DNA of 64,000 bases from Streptacidiphilus sp. 4-A2 (GTDB lineage: Bacteria > Actinomycetota > Actinomycetes > Streptomycetales > Streptomycetaceae): NCBI GenBank assembly GCA_014284505.1, contig JAAFYY010000001.1, positions 806,001-870,000 of the forward strand, written 5' to 3'. A model generated the notes under the pieces. It made no database searches and had not been told where the DNA came from. It saw only the letters and a list, made by a program, of their open reading frames with translations. Positions 31,297 through 42,269 of the stretch are shown here, piece after piece. Position 1 is the stretch's first letter. Every line of letters begins with the position of its first letter. A program made the translations under genes and the position numbers.

Positions 31297-32469
31297 GCAC
31301 GACCATGGGAAGTCTCTTCGACAGCGGCCTGCTGGCCGATCCGCTCCGGCTACGCCCGGCTACGGCAGGCCGGTCCGGTGCACCGCCCCCACGCCGGACG
31401 CGCCCCGGTGTGGCTGGTGACCCGCTACCAGGATGTGCGGGGCGCCCTGGCCGCCCCGCGGCTGTCCCTGGGCGCGCACGCCGGCAGCGGCGGAGAGCAC
31501 GGCCCTTCCATGCCACCGAGCTGACGCGCATCTGCTCATCTCGACCCCCGACCACACCCGGCTGCGCCGTCTGGTCGCCAAGGCGTTCCCCCGCGGCGTC
31601 GAGGCGCTGCGGCACTGATCCGGACGCGCACCGAGGGCTGCTCGACGCCCTGGCCCGCCGGCGGGCCGGGGCGGACCGCGCGCTGGTCGGCGGACTGGCG
31701 GCGCCGCTGGCACTGGCGGTGATCTGCGACCTGCTCGGCATCGCCGAGGCGGAGCGCCCGGACTTCCGGCGGTGGACCGACACCCTGCGCTCCCCGCGGC
31801 GGACGCGGCACCGGCCTCGCGCGAGGCGCTGCGCAGCATGCACCGCTTCCTGACCGGCCTGATCGCCGAGAAGCGGGAGCAGCCGGCCGACGACCTGCTG
31901 ACCCGGATGATCGCCGCGCGCGACCAGCAGGACCGACTCAGCGAGCCGGAGCTGGTGGCCCTGGCCTTTCTGCTGCTGTTCGCCGGCTACGACAACTCGG
32001 CGAACCTGATCAGCACCGCACTGCTGGCCCTGCTCTGCCATCCGCGGGCGCTGCGGGGTCTGCGCGCCGGGGAGACGACCATGGATCAGGTGCTGGACGA
32101 GGCGCTGCGCTGGAACCCGCCCTCGATGCTGGCCTCGCGCCGGTTCGCCCGGGAGGACCTGGAGATCGGCGGGGTGACGATCGCGGCCGGCGAGGGGTGT
32201 GGCTGTCCCTGGTCTCGGCCGGCCGGGACGAGCGGCGGTTCGCCGAGCCGGAGCGGTTCGACACCGCCCGCGACAGCGCCCATCTGGGCTTCGGCCACGG
32301 CATCCACTACTGCCTGGGCGCCGCGCTCGCCCGGCTGGAGGCCGAAATCGCCATCTCGGCCGTATTGCGCCGATTTCCGGCCATCCGGCTCGGCAGGCCG
32401 GTCGGTGAACTGAATTGGCACTCCTCATTCCGGAACCGTGGATTGTCGGGACTCCCAGTCACCTGGTAG
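31293..32469 (+). CDS. Cytochrome P450 (frameshifts)
   Basis: The soluble bacterial P450 of ~395 residues shows the I-helix LLLFAGYDNSANLIS (Asp-Asn-Ser in place of the usual Glu/Asp-Thr-Thr), the ExxR block LDEALRWNPPSML, SRRFAREDLEIGG and the haem loop FGHGIHYCLGAALARLEAEI with the axial Cys. The N-terminal part (HLLISTPDHTRLRRLVAKAF) is standard. GTG 31293 overlaps the preceding stop; ATG 31305 is an alternative start. Breaks lie near 31350, 31505, 31612, 31795 and 32198. In related loci a P450 closes the XRE/ImmA/MAB_1171c set. Substrate unknown. Confidence 0.85.
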
Positions 32470-32699
32470 CGCCGGCCCCGGGTTTTGAAAGGCCTCGGCC
32501 AACTGCGGGTCATCACAAAGGGTACGTACGCGAATACGCTGTGTACGGACAATGGCACCGACGCCACTACCACGAGTGGCCGCCGCTCCGCCGGGGTTTG
32601 AAAACTCGACGCTACCGTCATGTAAAAAATTTCGGGAAATGATGCGCGAACCGGGCAGATCCGGCTTAATGATTGTTCGTCGAGACTTTTCCCCGGCTT

Positions 32700-32719
32700 G
32701 GCATGGACATGTCCATGCC
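32700..32719. promoter_or_regulatory. 20-bp perfect palindrome upstream of the glycan operon
   Basis: GGCATGGACATGTCCATGCC reads the same on both strands and lies 21 bases before the first glycosyltransferase start, in a 271-base intergenic region that is markedly AT-richer. It is likely an operator overlapping the leader; no family consensus was recognised. Confidence 0.5.
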
Positions 32720-32740
32720 CGATGAATTTCGAGGGATCGC

Positions 32741-33541
32741 GTGACGAACTCACAGCCCACAGGCCCCCAGCCCGCCGGCCCACAGGACGCCGCCCAACCC
32801 CTGGACCTTGAGGTGGTCATTCCCGCGTACAACGAGGAAAGCCGACTGACTCGTACACTGATCGCCCTCACCGAACATTTGCGCGGATTACCCTTGCGGA
32901 GCTCGCTGCGGGTCATCGACAACGGCAGCAGCGACCGCACCGCCGAGTGCGCCGACCTGCTGGCCGCGCACGGAGTCACCGTCACCGGCTGCTCGCGGCG
33001 CGGCAAGGGCGCTGCCGTCGCCCGCGGAATGGTCACCTCGACCGCGCGCTGGATCGGCTTCTGCGACGCCGACCTGGCCACCCCGGCCGCCGCCATCGAC
33101 GACGCCGTCGGCCTGCTGGAGGAGGGCTGGCCGATCGTGATCGGCTCCCGCCGCTGCGAGGGCGCGACCATGCGGGTCCGCCAGCCGCTGCTGCGGCGGA
33201 TGGGCGGCAAGGGCTTCCGGATGCTCACCCGGCCGCTGTCCGGGCCGGTCGCCGACACCCAGTGCGGATTCAAGTTCTTCGAGACCTCCGCGGCCCGGCG
33301 GATCTTCGCGGAGATCAGCACCGTCGGCTTCGCCTTCGACCTCGAAGTGATCGCCCGGGCCCGCCGGCTGGGCATCCCCATGGTGGAGTTCCCGGTCGAG
33401 TGGAGCGACCAGGGCGGCTCCAGCTTCCACCCCTTCGACGACGGACGCCGGGTCGTCGGCGAGCTGTGGCGGCTGCGCCGGGCACTGGCCCGGTTCCAGC
33501 CCGCCGTGGCCGGGACGGCCACCGCTGGAGGGATCCGATGA
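32741..33541 (+). CDS. GT2 glycosyltransferase, dolichyl-phosphate glucosyltransferase-like
   Basis: The 266-residue protein starts at GTG after GAGGGATC. GT-A motifs are clear: LEVVIPAYNEESRLTRTL, VIDNGSSDRTAE, IGFCDADLATPAAAID (metal-binding DxD-type Asp), then GPVADTQCGFKFFETSAAR and VGFAFDLEVIARARRLG. These match transferases that load sugar onto polyprenyl phosphate for flipping and use by a GT-C enzyme. A GT39-like membrane transferase is encoded next, fitting this role. It overlaps the following gene by four bases. Confidence 0.9.
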   Translation: MTNSQPTGPQPAGPQDAAQPLDLEVVIPAYNEESRLTRTLIALTEHLRGLPLRSSLRVIDNGSSDRTAECADLLAAHGVTVTGCSRRGKGAAVARGMVTSTARWIGFCDADLATPAAAIDDAVGLLEEGWPIVIGSRRCEGATMRVRQPLLRRMGGKGFRMLTRPLSGPVADTQCGFKFFETSAARRIFAEISTVGFAFDLEVIARARRLGIPMVEFPVEWSDQGGSSFHPFDDGRRVVGELWRLRRALARFQPAVAGTATAGGIR

Positions 33542-36500
33542 GCTCCCAGCTGGAGACCGCCTTCCCCGGCCTCGGCGCTGGCACGGCCGCCGGCACGTGG
33601 TGCTGTGCAACTGGCGCGACGGCAGCCACCCCCAGGCCGGAGGCGCGGAACTGTACTGCGAGGAGGTGGCCGAGGAACTGCACCGCTCCGGGATCAAGGT
33701 CACCTACCTCACCTCCCGGCCGCGCGGCGCGACCCGCCGCGAACGCACCCGCTACGGCACGGTGGTACGCGGCGGCGGCCGGTTCACCGTCTACCCCTTC
33801 GTGCTGCTGTGGCTGTGGCTGCACCGCGGCCGGGTGGACGGGGTGATCGACTCGCAGAACGGCATCCCCTTCTTCGCCCGCTCGCGCTGCGCCGCCGCAC
33901 CCCGCTGGTGCTGCTGGTCCACCATGTGCACCAGGACCAGTTCGGGTGTGGTTCCCCGGCCCGGTCGCGGGCCTCGGCCGGTGGCTGGAGAACCAGGGCA
34001 GTGCCCGGGTCTACGGGCGCGCGCGGGCGCGGCGTGTGTGCGCGGTCTCTCCCTCCTCCCGGGCCGAGATCCGCCGCAGGCTGTCGCTGCGCGGCCCGGT
34101 GCATCTGGCCCCCTGCGGCCAGCACCCTCACCGCGGCGCGCCCCGAGCCCGCGCCGGAGCCGCGGATCGTCTGCGTCGGCAGGCTGGTGGCGCAAAAACG
34201 CGTCGACGAGCTGATCCGGGCCCTGCCCGGAGTCCAACGCGCGCTGCCCACCGTGCAGTTGCACCTGGTCGGCGACGGCGAGCGCGCGCGAGGAAGCTGG
34301 AGAAGCTCGCCGTCGCACTGGGCGTCGCCGACTCGGTCAGCTTCTACGGACGGGTACCCCAGGACGTGCGCGACCGGCTGGTCGGCTCCGCCTGGATCAC
34401 CGCGACCGCGTCCATGGGCGAGGGCTGGGGACTGTCGGTCATGGAGGCCGCGGCCGCCGGGGTACCCGCCGTCGCCTACTCCGTCCCCGGACTGCGCGAC
34501 ACCGTGCGGCACGGGGTCACCGGCTGGCTGCTCGAACCCGGCGACGACCTGGCCGGGACGCTGATCGAGGCCCTGCGTGCCTGCGCCGACCCGGTCGCCG
34601 CCGCGGCCCGGGCCGAGCGCTGCCGCGAATGGGCCGGACGCTTCAGCTGGGCGGCCACCGCCGCCCACCTGCTCGCCGCCCTCACCGCCGAGGACCGGCG
34701 GCTGCACAGTCTCGGCCCCGACCGGCGTACCGGCACCGACGCCTCCACCCTGGTCGCCGTCCCCACCGCCGCCCTGACCGGGGCGGACCTCACCGCGCTG
34801 CGCGCCACCGACCTGCTGGACACCTCCCAGCCCGGCCGGACCGTGGCGCTGCTGGTCGGCGCCGACGAGCACGACGCCGAGGCCGCCCTGGCCCGGATCG
34901 GGGTGGACACCGCCGTCCAGGGCATCAGCATCCGGCTCGCCCGGCACTCGGACACCCTCGGCTGGCGCGAGCACCCACCCGTTCCGGCCGCCCCGCCCGC
35001 CCCAGCGGGACCGGCGGCACCGACGGCATCGGCCGACGGCGCACCGACGGCCCGCCACCCGCGCGCCGGGCTGACCCGGGCGGCGCTGCTCGGCGGGCTG
35101 TTCACGCTCGCGCTGCTCGCCCGGCTCGCCTTCATCGACCGCTCCTACGACATCTTCGTGGACGAGATCACCTACAGCGTGGTGGGCCACGACCTGGCTT
35201 CCGGCGGCGGGCTGACGCTCTATCACCACCCCTTCGACCTGCACCCCCCGGCCTTCTTCAGCATGCTCGCCGCCGTCATCCGCACCGTCGGCCTCAGCGG
35301 CGACCGGCTGCATGTGCTGCTGGCGCTGCGGCCGGTGGACGCGGTGGCCGGAGCGGTGGTCGTGGTCGCGGTCACCGCCCTGCTCGACCGCGCGGTACGA
35401 CGGCCGGTCGCGGTCACCGCCGGGCTGCTGCTGGCACTCGACCCCTTCCTCAACCTGTTCGACAGCCGGCTGCTGCTGGAGGCCCGGCCACCGCCGCCGC
35501 CGCGCTGGGCATGCTGCTGCTGGCCCGCACCCCGGCCCGGGCCCGCCCGGGCCGCCACCGGGATCGGTGCCGGACTGCTGTTCGCGCTCTCCATCACCAC
35601 CAAGGAGCTGTACGTCTTCGTCAGCCTGCTGCCCGCGCTGGTGCTCGCCTTCGCCGCACGCGGCCCGGTACGGCGGACCCGGCTGACCGCGGCAGCCGTC
35701 GCCACCGCCGGATACGCCGTCTATGTGATCGCCATCGCCGCCACCGGCGGCTGGTCGGCCTGGTGGACCCAGAAGACCCAAGGGGTCGACCGGGCCGTGG
35801 GCACCGTGCAGATCACCGGCTTCAACAGCCCCACCGCGCCGGTGAGCCTGGTCAGCAGCCTGGAGGCGGACCTGGCCAACTACACCGTCGCCTACACCGT
35901 GCTCGTCCTCGGCGGCTGCGCCACCGCCTGGCTGCTCCTGCAACGTGCCCGCCGGCCATGGGTGTTCGCCGGCCACCCGGCCCGCTCGGCGGTCACCGCC
36001 TGGGCCGCCGGAGGCTTTCTGTTCATCGGCTACGCCATAGCCTTCGGCACCCTCGAAGAGCAGATGTTCTATCCGGTGATGGTCACCGGGACAGCGGCGC
36101 TGGCCGTCGCCGTGGACCGGCTGCTGCCCAGGCCACTGCTGTCGAGGCCACCACTGACCGGGACACCGCCGGGCGAACCGCTCCCGGCCCGGCCGCCGGC
36201 GGCCGGGAGGCCGCGGGTGCCGCGGGTGCCGCGACGGGTCGGCGCGGCCCTGGCGCTCACCCTCGCGGCGCTGGCCGCCGACGCCACCGTCTGGACGCAG
36301 GTGCACACCCGGCACGACGACACCTACCGCCGGATGCTGGCCTGGACCAGCGCGCACATCCACAAGGACAGCACCCTCGACGCCACCGACGGCAGTGCCC
36401 AGTTCCTGCTGACGGGCTACCGGATCGGCGACTGGACCACCCGCGCCGAACTCGACCAGCACCAGGTCCAGTACCTGCTGCTGTCCACCCGGCTCGACGC

Positions 36501-36750
36501 CGAGGGCTATGTCCGGCTCGACCCCTCGCTCACAGCGCAGTTGGGCAGGGGCATCCGGCTGCTGCACTGCGAGGCCGGGCAGACCAGCGGCGACCTGTGC
36601 CTGTACGACACCCGCGCCCTGGTCGCCGCCGACACCCGGCACAGCCCCGGTTCCGCCGCGGTCGGCGGGCCCCGGCCCGGGTCCCAGTCCGGGTCCCGGA
36701 CCGCCGGTGCCGCCGTCCGCGCCGGTGCGGGTGGGGGGAGCAGCCGATGA
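33538..36750 (+). CDS. GT4 glycosyltransferase fused to a GT39-type membrane glycosyltransferase (frameshifts)
   Basis: Residues ~1-400 are a GT-B glycosyltransferase of family 4: NWRDGSHPQAGGAELYCEEV, PRIVCVGRLVAQKRVDELI and ASMGEGWGLSVMEAAAAGVPA (E-x7-E). After an Ala/Pro linker (~480-510) the same frame continues into a multi-pass GT-C domain: DIFVDEITYSVVGHDLASGG with the Asp-Glu pair, FDLHPPAFFSM, and about ten helices, ending in a soluble domain. From ~34280 to 35490 there is no stop and no convincing internal start, so a true fusion of ~1070 residues is likely. Breaks near 33598, 33900, 33948, 34127, 34290, 35490 and 35545 are probable errors, so a lost stop remains possible. Confidence 0.75.
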
Positions 36751-39436
36751 CCACCCGAACCGTCACCCCGCAGTCGGCCCTCGCCCGGCAGCCCGACCAC
36801 GCCGGGCTGGCGGCCTCCGCTGCGCCCGGACGGCGTCCCGGGCTGGAACACGGCGCGGTGCTGCTCACCCTGTCCACCGTGCTGGTCAGCGCCGCCAACT
36901 ACGGGCTCTCGCTGCTCCTGGTGCACCTGCTCTCCAGGACGGCCTTTGCCGCCTACGCACCGGTCTCCTCGGTGCTGCTCACCGTCGGCACGCTGGCCAG
37001 CGCCACCGTGCAGTGGGTGATCGCCCGTGAGATCGCGGTCAGCGCTCCCGGCAGCGCCCGGCGGCGCGGCTCGGTGCGCGGCGGACTGCTGCTGGCGCTC
37101 GGCCTGGCCGTGCCCTGCGCGGCCGCCGCCTGCGGAGCCGCGGCCTCGTACGCCGGTCCGGCACTGCTCGTGGTCCTGGCGGCCGCCTGCCTGCTGATCC
37201 TGCTCTGCTCCGCCGGCGCGGGCTACCTCCAGGGGCGGGAGTCCTTCGCCGGGCTGGCCGGGCTGCGGGTCACCGAGGCACGGTCAGGTTCGCGGTCGCG
37301 GCCGCGGCCGCGCTGGCCGGCTGGGGCAGCGCCGGGGTGGTGGGTGCCTTCGCCGCCGGGGCCGCCGCGGCGGCACTGGCCGGACTGCTGTCGATGCGAC
37401 GTGATCTGATGCAGCGTCATATTTCCTCCACAGCTGTGACTGCGGCGCCCGGGCCGGAGCAGGACGGGCTGCGCGGCGAGCGGCGGCGGCACGCGATCTC
37501 CATCGGCTCCATCCAGACCCTGGTGTCCGCGCTGCTCACCCTGGATGTGGTGGTGGCCTCCGCAGTTCGCTCCGGCTCGCCGCAACTGGCGCCCTACCAG
37601 GCCCTGTTGGTGCTTGCCCGGATTCCGCTCTTCCTGGCGACCGCGCTGGCGATGGTGGTCTTCCCCCGGCTGGCGGCCCACCGCCCACCGGGCGCGGGGC
37701 GGGCCTCCAGCCCCGACTTCAGCACCGCGCTGCGGCGGCACTGGACGGCCGGCTGCGCGGTGACGGCGGTGGTCGGCTCCTGTCCCGCGCCGGTGCTGCG
37801 GCTGGCGCTCCCCGCCGGCTACGCCTCCTCGGCCGGGCTGCTGCTGCCGCTCGTGCTGGCCGGTCTGGCCGGCGCCACCGTCAATCTGGTCACCACGCTG
37901 TTCCAGGCCTGGGGCCCGGTACTGCGGGTGACCGCGCTGCTGGGCGGCCTGCGCGGTCGGCGGCGCCGCCTACGCCTGGACGGCGGCCGACCCGCGCACC
38001 CTCGCCTGGACCGCCGCGGCGGTCGACGGGGCGACAGCGGTGGCGCTGCTGGTCGCGGCCCGGCGGCGGCTGGCCCGGCTCGGTCCCGCGTGGGGCGCGG
38101 GCCCGGCGCTGGCCCTCGGCGCGGCGGCGACCGGCGTACTGCTGTGGCTGCGGCCGCATCCGGCGGCCTGGGCGGCCGGGGCCGCGGTGGTCCTGGTGAC
38201 CGCCGGCTGGCGGCTGCGGCCGCGGCGGCGCAGGCCGGGGCCCTACCGGGTGCTGCACCTGGGCTTCGAGGCCCCGCAACGCCCGGGCGCGGGCGGCGGT
38301 TCGGTGCGCACCCACGAGGTGAACCGGCGGCTGGCCGGGAGCGGCGTGGAGGTCATCGTGGCCTGCGCCCGCTACCCCGGCTTCCGCCCGACCGAGCTGG
38401 ACGGGGTCCGTTATCTGCCCTTCGGGCTACGGCTGAGTACCTTGACGAACCATCATTTCGCGTCCCAGCTGGCCTACTTCGCCGCGGTGGTCACCGGCCT
38501 GTGGTGGCTGGTCCGCCGCTGGGACCCGGATGTGGTGGTGGAGGACTTCGCCGCGCCCTTCTCCTCGGTCTGCGTACCGTATCTGACGCGCCGTCCGGTG
38601 GTCGGCGTGGTGCAGTGGCTGTTCGCTCAGGACAAGGCGCGCCAGTACCACCTGCCCTTCGGCGCGGTGGAACGGCGGGGCGTGCGCGCGCACACCCATC
38701 TGGTCGCGGTCAGCGACGACCTCGGCGCGGAGCTGCGGCGGCGCAACCCGGCCGCCGAGGTGAGCGTCGTCCCCAACGGGCTCGAACCGTCCGCGCACAC
38801 CCCGCGCCCGGGCCGGACCCGTGACCACCTGCTCTACCTGGGCCGCCTGGAGATCGCCCAGAAGGGCCTGGACCTGCTGCTGCACGCCTACGCGCAGGCC
38901 TCCCCGGCGCTCACGGCGGACCTCTACATCGCGGGCGACGGGCCCGACGGCCCGGCGCTGCGGGCACTCGCCGACCGACTGGGCATCGGGCCGCGGGTGC
39001 ACTGGCTCGGTCGGGCCAACGGCGACGACCGCTTCGACCTGCTCGCCGCCGCCCGGCTGGTCTGCATGCCCAGCCGGTACGAGACCTTCGGCATGGTGGC
39101 GGCCGAGGCCCTGGCGGTGGGCACCCCGGTGCTGGCCTTCGACATCCCCTGCCTGCGGGCGCTGGTCGGCCCGCAGGTGGGGGTGCGGGTCCCGGCAGGC
39201 GACGTGCCGGCGCTGGCCGCGGCGCTGGCCGAGCTCGGCGACGACCCGGCCCGCTGCGCGGCCTGGGCGCGGCCGGGCCGGCCAGCGTCGCCCAACTGGA
39301 CTGGGACGCCCTGGCAGGCCCAGCTCGCGGCCTACGGCGGGCGTCCGGCCGGTCGAGCCGGGTGTGGCCGATGTGGCGGGCCAGATCGCGCACATCACCC
39401 GCGACCGCCGGCGCAGGCCCGGACGAGCTCTGCTGA
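36747..39436 (+). CDS. Wzx-type flippase fused to a GT4 glycosyltransferase (frameshifts)
   Basis: The first ~480 residues are a polysaccharide flippase of the MOP superfamily: LLTLSTVLVSAANYGLSLLL, FAAYAPVSSVLLTVGTLASA, ALAMVVFPRLAAHRPP and about 12 helices. The frame then runs through a last helix and a basic linker (WRLRPRRRRPGPYRVLHLG) into a GT4 domain: APQRPGAGGGSVRTHEVNRR, LLYLGRLEIAQKGLDLLLHAY, MPSRYETFGMVAAEALAVGTP (E-x7-E). Breaks near 37285, 37960 and 39265 blur both the mid region and the end. The stop is placed tentatively at ~39436. The start ATG overlaps the previous stop. Confidence 0.7.
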
Positions 39437-40474
39437 TCGGCAACTACGGCAACGGCAACACCGGCGACGAGGCCATCCTCGCCCGGCTCGCGGAGCTCGC
39501 CGGTCCGCACCGGGACCGGATCACCGTGGTCAGCGCGACCCGTCCGAGGTCGACCGGCTGCACGGGCTGGCCGCCGTGCGCACCACCTCCTGGCAGGCGG
39601 TGCGCGCCTTCCTGCGCACGGACGCGGTGGCGGTGGGCGGCGGCGGGATGTTCGGTCGCGGACTGCCGCCGCTGGTGGCCGTGCTCCCGGCGGTGCGCTG
39701 GCGGCCCGGCTGCTCGGCAAGGAGATCCACATCGTGGCGATCGGAGCCTATCCGGACACCCCGCAGCCCACCCGCTGGCTGCTCCAACTGGCCTGCCGGT
39801 ACTGCGCGTGGTCACCGTGCGGGACACCGGCAGCCGCCGGGTGCTGTCCGCAGGGCCCGCGCGCGGGTGCGTCCGGTGCTGGTGGCCGACCCCGCCGAGA
39901 CGCTGACCCGGCCGCACCGGCGCGGGTGGCCGCCGAGACCGGCATCCGGCTCACCCCCGGCCGCTGGTGGTGAGTCTGAAGGCCATGCCCGACCGGGAGG
40001 CGCTGCGCCGGGTGCAGGACTCGGTGGCGCGGGCACTGCGCGAGCGGTCACCGCGGGACGACCGGCCGGTGGTCTTCCTCTGCCTGTCCGACCAGGGCGA
40101 CTACGGTCTGGGCGCGGCATACGCGGATGCGGAGCTGGGCCGGCAGGTCGCCGAGCAGGCCGGGCTGCGCGACCGGCCCGGTTCGCCGGCCCCGGGCTGC
40201 ATCCGGCGGTCGCCAAGGCGCTGGTGGGCGGCGCGGCCGGGGTACTGGCCATGCGGCTGCACGCGCAGATCTTCGCGGTCTGCGAGCAGACGCCGCTGCT
40301 GGGCTCCTTCGAGGCCAAGGCGGACGCCTGGCTGTCCGCCACCGGCTCCGAGGCCTGCCGCACGAGGACCTCGACGCCGCGACGGTCGGCCGGTGGCTGG
40401 CCGGGCTGGAGCAGCCGGACGGGTCCGCCCGGCGCGGGACGACCTGGGCGATCCCGGTGGCACCGAGGCCGTAG
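39364..40474 (+). CDS. CsaB-like polysaccharide pyruvyl transferase (frameshifts)
   Basis: CsaB-type enzymes add a pyruvate ketal from phosphoenolpyruvate to a wall-polymer sugar, often creating the ligand for SLH-domain proteins. Seen here are ALLIGNYGNGNTGDEAILARL (as in CsaB), VAVGGGGMFGRGLPPL, EIHIVAIGAYPDTPQPT, VVSLKAMPDREALRR, VVFLCLSDQGDYGLGAAYAD and GVLAMRLHAQIFAVCEQTPLLG. The start is uncertain: GTG 39364 is proposed, but no stop clearly separates it from the preceding GT4 in some frames. Breaks near 39538, 39700, 39795, 39830, 39940, 40185 and 40365. Confidence 0.75.
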
Positions 40475-40567
40475 CAGTACCGATGGCCTCAGCAGTAACG
40501 ATGACCGTAGTGGTACCGGTGATCGCACGGGTACCGATGATCCGGATGGCCGGGACCGCCCGGACGG

Positions 40568-41789
40568 TCACATCCAGGAGGACGACCGGAAGGAGGAGCG
40601 GACGACCGCCGCCGAGCGGGCGTAGTCGGCCAGGGTGACCCCGCCCGCCCGCCAGCAGGTCCGGGGCGTTCATCCACATCATCCCGCTCAGGTGCAGCGC
40701 GGTCACCCGGGCCACACACAGCCGCAGCGCGGAGAGCGAGGGCGGCCGGTGTTCTCCCCCGCCAGCGGCACCCGTACTGGGTAGCCAGCTGGGCCAGGTA
40801 CTGGACCGGGCTGGTGAGCTGCGGCGAACTGCCGCGCCGCCGCGTCAGCCAGGTGGTGTACGCCAGCGCCCGGGCTGCCGGGAGTACGGCCACCTGCTGG
40901 GCCCAGGACTCACCGGCGGCGAGCATCCCGCCCTGCTCCGCCTTGCTGCTCCGTCGAGGCCGTCGTCGACCGCCGCGTCCACCTGCCCGGGCGCAGCCCC
41001 AGCCGGGGAGCAGCACCGGCAGCTGCCCGCTGGGGAACAGGCTCGCGGTGGTGGTCAGCAGCCAGCGCTCGTAGCCGGTGATGGCGTCCAGGTAGGCGTC
41101 GATCTCGCGGGTCGCCTCCGCCCCGCCGCCGGTCCCCGGGCGCCAGCCGGGCACCGGGGAGTCGGCCAGCGCGGAACTGTCGAAGTCCCACAGCGAGTTG
41201 TGTGCCGGCGCTGTCCTGGGCGGCGGGTAGCGCAGTTCGCCGGAGAGCAGCCCGCCGACCCGGACCGCGGAGAAGGCACCGGCGCCGAGGCCGTCGCGAC
41301 CAGCCGCAGGTAGGCGCCCTCGGCCTGGCGCACCGCCGGGTCGAAGACGGCGTCGGCGACGGCGGTGCCGTCGGTGGTGGATCCGGTCCAGTTGACGCCG
41401 TACTGGTTGCGGAAGCGGGTGCCGCCGGGCAGTTGGAACACCCAGTCGGCGGGTACTGGAGCCCCGGGTCGAGCACCACCCCGACGCCCCGGAGCGTAGT
41501 TGGGCGACCAGCGAGGCGATGCCCGCGACATACGCCGGATCGGTCCGCCCCGGTTCGGGCTCGTACAGCCGCCAGGACACGCCGACCACGCGCGGTTCAG
41601 CCCGGCCTTCGAGATCGGGGCCACATTGCCGGAGGACACCTGGATCACCCCGAACCAGGGCGCACGACGGTCCCGCCGCCGACCCGGCCACGCGCACCCC
41701 GACCACGGTGGCGGCCACCAGCAGCAGCACGATCACCACTGCCCGGCCCGCTTGCGCACACTCCTTCGTAACCCGGCTGCTGCCGCCAT
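40568..41789 (-). CDS. Membrane-anchored glycoside-hydrolase-like protein (frameshifts)
   Basis: The start is ATG after GGAGGGG; one N-terminal helix follows (VVIVLLLVAATVVGVRVAG). The rest resembles a beta-galactosidase-like (alpha/beta)8 barrel: VVGVSWRLYEPEPGRTDPAY, VVLDPGLQYPP, FRNQYGVNWTGSTTDG and a candidate acid/base Glu in VGGLLSGELRYPPP. Later come ITGYERWLLTTTASLFPSGQ and HLSGMMWMNAPDLLAGG. Correcting a break near 40655 gives an end ...VVRSSFRSSSWM at 40568. Other breaks lie near 40758, 40970, 41285, 41458, 41505 and 41742. It faces the glycan operon and may trim or remodel that polymer, which is inference. Confidence 0.65.
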
Positions 41790-41869
41790 CCGTGTCCCCT
41801 CCGCCGGCCCGGTGGTGCTCCGAGTGTGGTGCACCGGTCCCATCATCCCGAAACCGGATTGCGGAGGGA

Positions 41870-42199
41870 TCACATCAGCCTGTGAGGGGCGCCACCACCG
41901 GCCGGTCGTCGGCCGGGCCGGCCGCCACCGTTCCGGTACACCCGCCGGATGCTGGTGCCGCGGGCCCGTACGTCGGCGCCGTAGATGTGCAGCGAGACGG
42001 CCTTGTCCCGGCCGGCGTTGCGGACCAGGTGGATGTCCCCGGGCGGGGCCAGGCGGCCGGTGGAGGCCACGCACCATGGTCTGATGCACGCGGGGCCGGT
42101 GGCAGAGATCGGCCGGGCTGTGGCCGAGTACACGAGGAGCGGTCCTTCGACCGAGCACCGCACCGGCAGCTGAACGGCGACTGCCCCGGCCACCTCCAT
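41870..42199 (-). pseudogene. Cysteine dioxygenase C-terminal remnant
   Basis: The C-terminal signature of bacterial cysteine dioxygenase type I is visible (RLAPPGDIHLVRNAG, AVSLHIYGADVRARG). The expected N-terminal iron-binding WHDHG region is not found in any frame up to the preceding gene at 42270, and only ~110 of ~180 residues can be read. It looks truncated rather than merely frameshifted, so it is called a remnant. A functional variant protein is less likely. Confidence 0.5.
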
Positions 42200-42269
42200 C
42201 GGCGGCCGGGCAGTCTCCCGTCACGTCGGCAGCCCCGGGGCTGCCGACGCTGCGCGGCGAGCCGGAGGG

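Noticed and set aside
33784..36642. 952-residue minus-strand frame opposite the GT4-GT39 gene
   Set aside because: Low-complexity Gly/Val/Gln composition and no domain; shadow of the plus-strand gene.
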